Below are positions 37,511 through 44,739 of a DNA stretch of 64,000 nucleotides, in pieces; the stretch's first letter is position 1; each line of letters opens with the position of its first letter. The notes under the pieces are model-generated. The model made no database searches. It was given only the letters and a program-made list of their open reading frames with translations, and was not told the DNA's origin. The stretch spans positions 52,203 to 116,202 of the forward strand of contig NZ_VITR01000019.1 of the NCBI RefSeq assembly GCF_007827955.1. Reading direction: 5' to 3'. This DNA is from Nitrospirillum pindoramense (GTDB lineage: Bacteria > Pseudomonadota > Alphaproteobacteria > Azospirillales > Azospirillaceae). Made by a program: the position numbers and the translations under genes.

Positions 37511-38330
37511 GCTCAATCCCTTCACTTTTTCCAGGCCCTTGGCGAACCTGCTTTTGCGTTGCCCGTCGCGCCGGCCCCCGCGCCCTAAAGGCTAGGCTGT
37601 GGCCAGCCGGGGGAGGGTACATGGCAGATTTTGTTTGTGGCAGCCCCACTACTCCTGAAGGTCTTTCAAATCCAACAAGAAAGCGAAGACCAATCAGAAT
37701 TTTGCGGGGATGCGCGTATTTGATGCGCGAGTGTTGCCGCAATGCGGCACCCACGCCCTTGCTTTGCCCTGCAACTAGCAAGAAAGGCGCCAGTTTCAAA
37801 TTGCCGCAGATGCGCAAGGAAAATCGACTGGCAGGCAGGCACGGCAGGAAAAACGCTGCCCATGCCTTAGGCGCGGCACCCAACGTATGCGCAATTTATA
37901 GGCAGCCGACACAACCCCTGCCCACCCCGCAGCCACGCACCGGCGCTTCATCCCCCGGGCGCCCTACAATAGCCACACTATATGAGTGCAGTCGGCCACC
38001 ATCCCGGCACGACGGGGCATTGGCCACTGTCGACGCCCGGCGTCCGCGTGTTTGGCCACGCGACCCGTGGCGAGGAGGCTTGAGGTTTTAAGATGGAACA
38101 GGGGGACGGGGTTATGGTACCCCCTCAGCGATAACAGTGCTCATGGTCACGCCTTCGGCTTCGGATGTTTCGGCAAGGCGTGCGGGATGCTCAAGGCGTG
38201 CCCGCCCTTTGGTCATCTTGCCCCAAGGCCGGCAGACGGACATCCCGCCGTGGCCGGGTGGCAGGAAGTCCGGTCAGCCCGTATCTGGGACCGAGAGCAT
38301 GGTGAGATTAGTTTTGGAGCCGCGTTCCCC
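37511..38330. other. 820-base divergent intergenic region between the second TonB receptor and the polysaccharide exporter
   Basis: No gene is supported here. It holds a perfect palindrome at 37735-37749, two direct GATGCGCG repeats at 37709-37716 and 37722-37729, and further TGCGCA words nearby. An AT-richer stretch with TACAAT and TATATG lies around 37965-37985 and may be part of the exporter promoter. The long leader before the exporter start at 38331 is unexplained. Confidence 0.4.
37735..37749. promoter_or_regulatory. 15-base palindrome TGCCGCA-A-TGCGGCA
   Basis: Seven-base arms (37735-37741 and 37743-37749) are perfectly symmetric around one base, about 225 bases upstream of the TonB receptor start and 580 upstream of the exporter. 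The size and symmetry fit a dimeric repressor operator. A hairpin role is less likely with a one-base loop. Which gene it serves cannot be told. Confidence 0.35.
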
Positions 38331-39185
38331 ATGACAGTCGCCGGTAAGCCGCTTTCCGCCCAGGCGGGTCCCGTCCAGACCAACAGGCCCGCGACGCCCA
38401 ACCGGGGACGCTTGGCCCTGCGCGACTTGGCCAATGGCATGAACCAGCATTGGCTTTGGCGCGCCATGGCCATGCAGGACATCGTCCTGCGTTATCGTGG
38501 CTCCGTGTTGGGCCCGCTGTGGCTGACGTTCAGCACCGCCATCATGATCGCGGCCATGGGCTTCGTGTATTCCCAGATCTTCCATCTGGATCCGGAACGC
38601 TATGTTCCCTTCCTGACCCTGGGCCTGCTGGTTTGGCAGTTCATTTCATCGGTAATCACGGATGGCTGCTCCGCCTTCATGTCGGTGCAGCACGCCATTC
38701 AGCAGGTTCGCCTGCCTTATACCGTGCATGTGCTGCGCAGCGTCTTCCGCAACCTGTTGATCCTGGGCCATAACGCCGTCCTGATCCCCATCGTCTTCCT
38801 GATGATGGGACACGGCATCGGCTGGGAAGCGCTGATGGTCATCCCGGGCCTGGTCCTTCTGTGCATCAACGGTTTCTGGATCAGCATCCTGCTGGGCATG
38901 CTCAGTGCCCGGTTCCGTGACGTCCCGCCAATCGTGGCGGCGCTGCTTCAGGTCATTTTCTTCGTGACGCCTGTGTTCTGGACCGTGGAAACACTGGGCA
39001 AGTATCGACATGTGGGCGACTTCAACCCCCTGTTCGCCGCCATCGACGTCGTCCGCGCACCATTGTTGGGCGAACCGTTCGCCCCTTACTCATGGCAGAT
39101 CGTCGGCACCATGACCGTGGGTGGGTTGTTGGTGACCGCCGTTTTCTTCAGCCGCTTCCGGTCCCGGATCGCTTACTGGGTGTGA
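38331..39185 (+). CDS. Polysaccharide/O-antigen ABC exporter permease (Wzm/KpsM type)
   Basis: A 284-residue ABC-2 family inner-membrane protein with about six helices. The start of the domain, WLWRAMAMQDIVLRYRGSVLGPLW, is the hallmark of O-antigen, teichoic-acid and capsule exporters. Near the C-terminus FFVTPVFWTVETL and NPLFAAIDVVRAPLLGE are also family motifs. It moves lipid-linked glycan to the periplasm. It is the first gene of a five-gene plus-strand operon and ends three bases before the ATPase. ATG 38331 has only a weak GGAG upstream, but longer frames have no better site. Confidence 0.92.
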   Translation: MTVAGKPLSAQAGPVQTNRPATPNRGRLALRDLANGMNQHWLWRAMAMQDIVLRYRGSVLGPLWLTFSTAIMIAAMGFVYSQIFHLDPERYVPFLTLGLLVWQFISSVITDGCSAFMSVQHAIQQVRLPYTVHVLRSVFRNLLILGHNAVLIPIVFLMMGHGIGWEALMVIPGLVLLCINGFWISILLGMLSARFRDVPPIVAALLQVIFFVTPVFWTVETLGKYRHVGDFNPLFAAIDVVRAPLLGEPFAPYSWQIVGTMTVGGLLVTAVFFSRFRSRIAYWV

Positions 39186-39188
39186 TTT

Positions 39189-39944
39189 ATGGCCTCCCTG
39201 CATTTGCAAGACCTCACGGTTGAATTCCCCATCTATCAGGCGAACGGTCGCTCCCTGAAGAAGGCGCTGTTTTCGGCGCCGATGGGCACCAACCTCGCTC
39301 GTGACGCCGCCAATCGTATCCTGGTCCGCGCCCTGAGCCATCTGACCCTGACGATCGACAAGGGCGACCGGGTGGGACTGATCGGCCCGAATGGGTCCGG
39401 CAAGACGACGCTGCTCAAGACTCTGGCCGGGATTTATGAGCCGACCAGCGGCGCCCTTCACACCCAGGGCCGCGTCTCCGCGCTGCTGGACGTGCAGATG
39501 GGCATGAACCCGGATGCCACCGGCCGTGAGAACATCATGCTGCGCGGCATGTACATGGGCATCCATCCCAAGGATATGCAGGTCCATGTCGAGGAGGTGG
39601 TCGAGTTCACCGAACTGGGGCCGTATATCGACATGCCGGTCCGCACCTATTCCGCCGGCATGATGTTGCGCCTGGCCTTCGCGGCGTCCACCTGCGTCGA
39701 GCCCGAAATCCTGCTGATGGATGAATGGCTGGCCGCAGGCGACAGCCATTTCCTGGCCAAAGCCCAGAAGCGCATGGAGGATTTCGTGCAGCGCTCCAGC
39801 CTGATGGTCCTGGCTTCGCATTCCCTGGAATTGCTGGAGAAGTGGTGCAACAAAGGGCTGTACTTGCGGAACGGCAACGTCATCGCTTACGGTCCCCTGG
39901 CCGAAGTGGCGGCGGTCTATCAACAGTCGTTGGCTGAGACCTGA
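39189..39944 (+). CDS. Polysaccharide ABC exporter ATP-binding protein (Wzt/KpsT type)
   Basis: 251 residues. Walker A is GPNGSGKTT (66-74). The signature is the exporter-specific YSAGM (154-158) in place of LSGGQ. Walker B is ILLMDE (174-179), and the switch His is in ASHS. YSAGM and the DEWLAAGD D-loop mark polysaccharide exporter ATPases. The protein lacks the C-terminal carbohydrate-binding domain of longer Wzt proteins, so it resembles KpsT/RfbE-short forms that export without recognising a chain-end modification. It is coupled to the permease upstream (three-base gap). Confidence 0.93.
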   Translation: MASLHLQDLTVEFPIYQANGRSLKKALFSAPMGTNLARDAANRILVRALSHLTLTIDKGDRVGLIGPNGSGKTTLLKTLAGIYEPTSGALHTQGRVSALLDVQMGMNPDATGRENIMLRGMYMGIHPKDMQVHVEEVVEFTELGPYIDMPVRTYSAGMMLRLAFAASTCVEPEILLMDEWLAAGDSHFLAKAQKRMEDFVQRSSLMVLASHSLELLEKWCNKGLYLRNGNVIAYGPLAEVAAVYQQSLAET

Positions 39945-40007
39945 CGCCCGAGGGCGTCGGTCGCCCTGTCCACATCCCATTCGACATTCTGGAAAACGCC
40001 GCCGACC

Positions 40008-40892
40008 ATGGTCAGAAAATACGTCTGGGCGGGCATCGCCGTCACCGTGGCCCTTATTGGGTTCAAGCTGGCCCAAGGCGGTGACGCATCGTCCTTCTTC
40101 CTGACGATCCGTGAACTGGCCAAGCCGGTGGCGGTGGTTTACCTAGCGCTGTTCGGCCAGCCCGAATTCGCCCTGGTGCTGGCGGCGGGCATGATGGTTG
40201 CCTGTTTCGCCCTTCTCGCTGGCTTCTGGGCCGGTCAGGTGCGGCGTACCTTGGAGACCCTGAAGTCGGTCACCGCGTCGGCCATGTTGATCATGGCGGA
40301 GCCCAATGACCGCCGGTCGGCGTCGATGAAGCGGCTGATGGAGTCCAGCCCGCTGCTGATGGATGAATGGCGGATGTTCGAGTCCACGCTGCTGGATGCC
40401 GGCCATGGCCCCCAGCGGCGCGCCTACTCCACCATCCGGCCCCAAGAATATTTTTCCATGGAAGCCATGGAAAGCCGCGGTCTGGATTTCCGGTTCTACG
40501 TGGCGCTGCCCAATTATTTCGTGGGCGTGGGCCTGATGTTCACCTTCCTGGGCCTAGTGGCCGGGTTGTACTTCGCCAGCAAGGGCCTGCAGATGGGCGA
40601 CTTGGCGCAGGCGCGCCAGGCCCTGGGCCAACTGCTGGCCGCGTCCACCATGAAGTTCGTCAGCTCGGTAGTCGGCATCGGCGCCTCTCTGGTGACATCC
40701 GTCGTCGTCCGGCACTGGCAGCGCAAAGTGCAGGCGGCACTGGATGATCTGTGCCGTGCCGTCGAGCTGTGTTTCCCCTTGATCTCCGCCCACCGGCTGT
40801 TGGGCAACTGGGCGCAGGACGGGAGCGACGCGTCGGCGACCGCCCCCCAAGCCAACCCTCTGCCGGATACGGCGGCGGGGCAGGCGTCCTAG
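40008..40892 (+). CDS. MotA/ExbB/ZorA-like proton-channel protein
   Basis: 294 residues with four predicted membrane helices (about 5-23, 50-75, 166-190 and 212-233) and a cytoplasmic region (about 80-160) between helices 2 and 3, the MotA/TolQ/ExbB arrangement. PNYFVGVGLMFTFLGLVAGL in helix 3 and KFVSSVVGIGASL in helix 4 closely resemble the ZorA subunit of Zorya systems. The long cytoplasmic tail of ZorA is absent. With the following OmpA/MotB-like protein it should form an ion-driven stator-type motor. It sits in an operon with a polysaccharide exporter, not with ZorC, ZorD or ZorE. Energising export or surface deposition of the glycan is an inference. Confidence 0.75.
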   Translation: MVRKYVWAGIAVTVALIGFKLAQGGDASSFFLTIRELAKPVAVVYLALFGQPEFALVLAAGMMVACFALLAGFWAGQVRRTLETLKSVTASAMLIMAEPNDRRSASMKRLMESSPLLMDEWRMFESTLLDAGHGPQRRAYSTIRPQEYFSMEAMESRGLDFRFYVALPNYFVGVGLMFTFLGLVAGLYFASKGLQMGDLAQARQALGQLLAASTMKFVSSVVGIGASLVTSVVVRHWQRKVQAALDDLCRAVELCFPLISAHRLLGNWAQDGSDASATAPQANPLPDTAAGQAS

Positions 40893-40911
40893 GTAAGGCG
40901 GGAACGCGGCC

Positions 40912-41673
40912 ATGCGACGGGGAACCAGGGCACACGGGGACGACCAGGAGAGCTATTTCGCCTCCATGTCCGACCTGATGGCCGGCATCGTCTTCATCTT
41001 CCTGATCATGCTGATGGCCTTATCGATGTACAACATCGATGAAACGCCCCAGTCAAAGGATGAACAGTCTGAAAAGGCCTATCAGGAAACCATCGCCAAG
41101 CTGATGGAAGAGCGCGCGCGCATGATCGAGGCGCTGCTCAAGGATTTGCAGGCCCAGCGGATCGAGGCGTCGGCGGATGCCGCCAATGGCACCCTGACGC
41201 TGCCGGCCGCCCAGTTTTTCGCGTCCGACGCCACGGCGCTGAAGCCCGAGGGCCGTGAGAGAATGGCCATAGCGGCGACGATTCTGGCCCGCTATCTGAC
41301 GTGCAAGGCCGATACGCCCGACGTGCCCGCCGGTGCATGCCCGACCATCGCCCCGGTTGAGCGTGTGGACGCCGCGGTCATCAAGGCCACGCCTCCGGCC
41401 AACGGCCTGGCCCCGCAAACCGTCGCCCGCATCCAGGCGCTGGAGGCGAGCGCCGCGCTGACCTCTGCCCAGCCGACACTATATGAGTTGGTGGGACGCG
41501 CCGGCCTGCCGGTGCTGACCGTGCATGGCCAAGCCACGGAGCAGCCAGCACCGTCCTCCAACGTGCCTGCGAACCAACATCACCACCGGCCCGCCCCCCC
41601 ACCCGCTGCGGTTCCGCGGGACGCGGACAGAATGACCCTGAGTTTCACCATGGCGGTGCCACCGCGTAGCTAG
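40912..41673 (+). CDS. MotB/OmpA/ZorB-like stator partner
   Basis: 253 residues. One N-terminal membrane helix (about 20-41) begins SMSDLMAGIVFIFL; Asp21 lies where MotB and ZorB carry the proton-binding Asp. A short coiled stretch follows (EKAYQETIAKLMEERARM). Residues about 95-250 look like a divergent OmpA-type peptidoglycan-binding domain, with LTLPAAQFFASDATALKPEGRE at its start and DRMTLSFTMAVPP at its end. A His/Pro-rich insert (NQHHHRPAPPP) precedes the last strand. The gene begins 19 bases after the MotA-like gene. The pair probably forms one complex anchored in the cell wall. Confidence 0.75.
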   Translation: MRRGTRAHGDDQESYFASMSDLMAGIVFIFLIMLMALSMYNIDETPQSKDEQSEKAYQETIAKLMEERARMIEALLKDLQAQRIEASADAANGTLTLPAAQFFASDATALKPEGRERMAIAATILARYLTCKADTPDVPAGACPTIAPVERVDAAVIKATPPANGLAPQTVARIQALEASAALTSAQPTLYELVGRAGLPVLTVHGQATEQPAPSSNVPANQHHHRPAPPPAAVPRDADRMTLSFTMAVPPRS

Positions 41674-41732
41674 GGCGTCGCGGCGGAAACCGATCGGGAT
41701 GAACTTTCAACGAGATCGAGACAGGTCCCCCA

Positions 41733-42938
41733 ATGCTGCCGACTGTCGCCTTGACCCGCTATGCCTTGGAGCGTTTGCTGCCCTTGTGTCGCGATAGGTT
41801 CGCCGACGCGGGCCAGGGCGGTTTCCATGAGCGCCTGGACGCGGCGGAACAGCCCTTGCCCATGGGCTACAAGCGGTCCATGGTGCAGGCACGGCAGTTG
41901 TACGTCCTGGCCCATGCGGCCCTGGCCGGCGAGCGGAGCGGCCAAACGGCTGCCGAGCGCGGATACGACTTCCTGGTTCGCCATTTCTGGGACGCGCGTC
42001 ATGGCGGCTGGTTCTTCAAGGCGCAGCCAGATGGCCAGCCCCTGGACGGGTCTAAGGACTTTTACGGCCACGCTTTTGTCCTGTTCGGGCTCGCTTATGC
42101 GCACGCGGCCTTCGCGGCACCGAAGGCCATATCGCTGGCGCAGGAAACCTGGGGCCTGATGCGGGACCGGCTGGCGATGCCAGCCTTGGCAGATGGTGGA
42201 TGGGGCGGCCTTGCGGAAGGGGCAGCCGCCGATTGGGCATTGAACGGCGCCCTGCGGCGGCAAAACCCACACATGCACCTGCTGGAAGCGCTGCTGGCCT
42301 TGCACGAGTTCACCGGCGACGAGACCTGGCTGACCGAAGCCGGCATCGTGGTCGGTCTGTTCCGTAGCCGTTTTTATGACGCGACGACCCGCACCCTGGG
42401 TGAATTCTTCACCCAGGACTGGCGCCCTGATCCCGCCACCGGCCACATCGTGGAGCCCGGGCATCATTTCGAATGGGCCTGGCTGCTGGACCGCTATGTG
42501 CGGCAGGGCGGCGACGCCACGGTGCTGCGGCTGGCTGACGCCTTGTTCGACAAGGCCGTCGCCCATGGCTTCCTGGCCGACGGTGGAATCATGGACCAGA
42601 TGGATCCGCAGGGGGCGCCTCTGCTGCGGACCCGTCGGATCTGGCCGGTCGCCGAGGCGATCAAGGCCGCGCTGGCGCAAGCTCGGCGACACAGCGGAAC
42701 GCCTGCCGGCGACGACGCCGCCGCCCTGGCGGAGCGTCTGGCCGGCCATCTGAATGCCGTTTTCCTGGATCCCGCGAACGGGCGCTGGATCGAAACCCAG
42801 GATGAAACCGGCGCACCGACCATGCGCGACCTACCCGGCAGTACACCCTATCACTTGTTCCTGGCGGCAATGGAAGCTGCAGGCGGCGTAGCCGGCCGTC
42901 TGCCCAGCAGCGGAGACCTCAGCATAATACGTCCTTGA
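41733..42938 (+). CDS. AGE-family sugar epimerase/isomerase
   Basis: 401 residues with the alpha/alpha-barrel pattern of N-acylglucosamine 2-epimerases and mannose isomerases. Conserved catalytic-site segments are MVQARQLYV (Arg54), DFYGHAFVLFGL, RRQNPHMHLLEALLAL (His182), EPGHHFEWAWLL (His244/245) and STPYHLFLA near the C-terminus. It probably interconverts hexoses or N-acetylhexosamines to supply a precursor for the exported glycan. It is the last gene of the exporter-motor operon, 59 bases after the MotB-like gene, and overlaps the convergent HAD gene by 20 bases. Confidence 0.88.
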   Translation: MLPTVALTRYALERLLPLCRDRFADAGQGGFHERLDAAEQPLPMGYKRSMVQARQLYVLAHAALAGERSGQTAAERGYDFLVRHFWDARHGGWFFKAQPDGQPLDGSKDFYGHAFVLFGLAYAHAAFAAPKAISLAQETWGLMRDRLAMPALADGGWGGLAEGAAADWALNGALRRQNPHMHLLEALLALHEFTGDETWLTEAGIVVGLFRSRFYDATTRTLGEFFTQDWRPDPATGHIVEPGHHFEWAWLLDRYVRQGGDATVLRLADALFDKAVAHGFLADGGIMDQMDPQGAPLLRTRRIWPVAEAIKAALAQARRHSGTPAGDDAAALAERLAGHLNAVFLDPANGRWIETQDETGAPTMRDLPGSTPYHLFLAAMEAAGGVAGRLPSSGDLSIIRP

Positions 42939-44739
42939 GCAACGCGTCCTTGTTGCGAGTGGCCGCCCAATTGTCGAAATTCTTAAGGTCGGCAATGGTA
43001 TCGGCCAAAGTCTTCTGCGGCCGATTCAGTTGGTCCACCAGCCGCCACGCGGTTTCCAGGGGCAGGGTCTTGTCGGTTGCGGCATCCGAACCCGCCGTGC
43101 GCGCCACCACCTGGTCACGGGCGTAGGCGAGCATGCCTTCGGCGACGGCCGCCGCAGCCGCGGACAGTTCCCCCTTGGTGTCGAAGCGCCCGTCCTCCAG
43201 CCAACGGACACCAGCAGGATCCGGCTCCAGCCCGATGATGGAATTATGCGGGGCGGTGAAGAACAGTTCGATCAGCACCCGGTTATCGTAAAGGCGCCGC
43301 ACCACGCTGTCGGCAACGCTGTCTGTGGAAAACAGCCCCCTCATGGCATGCCGCTGTCGGCGTCGCGCGCTGTCCGCGCTATTAGCGAGGCAAAAATAAT
43401 ACCCCTGGACGTTCAGATCGACCATGGGCTGGATCGCCGTCTCGAACGCCTCCTGCGTGGTGCCGTGCCACCCCACATCAACGAGCGCGACGCGGGTACC
43501 CCGCCGGAACCCCAGTTCCTTCATATAGTTGAACAGGCCGCGCCGGTTGCGCCGACAAATCGCCAGAATCTCAAAGCGGTATTCGTGCAGGAAGGCATGC
43601 ATGCGGGCATGCAGGGCCGGCGACAAGAGGACATCGTCACCCAGCCCGTACTGCCGCATCACCTCTGGCGCCGGCGCCGGCACACCGATGCGCTCGAGCA
43701 CCTCGTAGGGCGACAAGCCATCGGATCCGGATAGGAAGAAGGGAAGATAAGTCGTGAAATTCTGGTCGGTGATGGCGGCCAAGGTATAGGTGGTGCGGGA
43801 ACCACCAAAATAGCTGCACTGCGGCAGGTCCCAGGCCCCCGGGTTTTCGCGAACGATACGGTCCATGACATAGCCGTCACGGGCCAGGAACAACACATGG
43901 TCGATGCCGTCCTGGCGTACCTGTCTTTCCATCCAGTCCAGGAACGCCACGGCGCACGGCCCGCCCAGGCTATACCCCAGTCCCCGCAATCCCGTCGGCA
44001 CCTCACTGCTGTCGGCCCGGACAGCCGCAGCCGCCACCGTTTCCCGCTGGTAGAGGAAGGTGGCCAGGCCCTTGGCACCGGCCTGTTCAATGTCGCCGCG
44101 AGGATTATCGCCAATGTGCAGAAGCCGGGCGCGAGGCACCTGAAGATAGTCGGCCACCAAGTCGAAAAGATCGCCGAAGTCGCGCTTGGTCGCATCACAG
44201 GTGCTGGAGATGAAGAGCGGCACGGACGGGACGCCGTAACGCTCCAGCGCCTCGCGGAAAAAGGGCTCCGTCAAATACATGTCGGAGGTGATGACCACGG
44301 GCTTACCCTGGTCCAGCGCATGGTGGAGTGCCGCCAATACCGTGGGGTCGGGGCGAATGACGTCCAGCTCAAGCGCGTACTCCGCCGCCTGCAGCGACCG
44401 CACAAGGGCCTGGTCCAGGGGCAGGCATTCGTAGATGCCGGCCAGTGAAATCTCCTTGCGCCCCGCTTTCAGCATGCGGGCGAACGCCTCGGTCTGGGCG
44501 GCCTTCCGCTGGGCCCGGAAATCAGACAGGCCGAAGCGACGACCAATGATGTCGAACACATCTTCCGGAGTGTCGACGACGCGGTAGAACAGCGTATCAA
44601 AGAAATCGAAGGAGACGGCGTCGGCGGCCGCCACGGCCTGACGCAACGCCAGGGCCACGCCTTCATCCCGGTCCCGCACGCCATCGGCCGGGACCATAGT
44701 GGCGGCAGCCGCAGCGGTAGCCTGCATCACAACAGTCAT
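42919..44739 (-). CDS. HAD-superfamily protein of polysaccharide clusters (COG5610-like)
   Basis: 606 residues. The N-terminal part is a HAD fold: motif I SFDFFDTLFYR (Asp45), motif II VITSDMYL and motif III HIGDNPRGD. The remaining 350 residues form a large domain containing LFLARDGYVMDRI and VALVDVGWHGTTQEAF, seen in COG5610 proteins of capsule and O-antigen loci. The function of this family is unknown; nucleotide-sugar or glycan dephosphorylation has been suggested by context only. It overlaps the glycosyltransferase start gene end by four bases (ATGA), so the two are co-translated. Base composition is lower in GC than the flanks, as is common for surface-glycan genes. Confidence 0.82.
   Translation of the reverse strand: MTVVMQATAAAAATMVPADGVRDRDEGVALALRQAVAAADAVSFDFFDTLFYRVVDTPEDVFDIIGRRFGLSDFRAQRKAAQTEAFARMLKAGRKEISLAGIYECLPLDQALVRSLQAAEYALELDVIRPDPTVLAALHHALDQGKPVVITSDMYLTEPFFREALERYGVPSVPLFISSTCDATKRDFGDLFDLVADYLQVPRARLLHIGDNPRGDIEQAGAKGLATFLYQRETVAAAAVRADSSEVPTGLRGLGYSLGGPCAVAFLDWMERQVRQDGIDHVLFLARDGYVMDRIVRENPGAWDLPQCSYFGGSRTTYTLAAITDQNFTTYLPFFLSGSDGLSPYEVLERIGVPAPAPEVMRQYGLGDDVLLSPALHARMHAFLHEYRFEILAICRRNRRGLFNYMKELGFRRGTRVALVDVGWHGTTQEAFETAIQPMVDLNVQGYYFCLANSADSARRRQRHAMRGLFSTDSVADSVVRRLYDNRVLIELFFTAPHNSIIGLEPDPAGVRWLEDGRFDTKGELSAAAAAVAEGMLAYARDQVVARTAGSDAATDKTLPLETAWRLVDQLNRPQKTLADTIADLKNFDNWAATRNKDALLKDVLC

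Noticed and set aside
37621..38091. Possible small genes in the 820-base gap before the exporter
   Set aside because: The frames lack ribosome sites and domain signals, and their composition is not gene-like.
40008..41673. A complete Zorya anti-phage system
   Set aside because: Only ZorA/ZorB-like proteins are present. No ZorC, ZorD or ZorE-like gene lies nearby, and the neighbours are glycan export genes.
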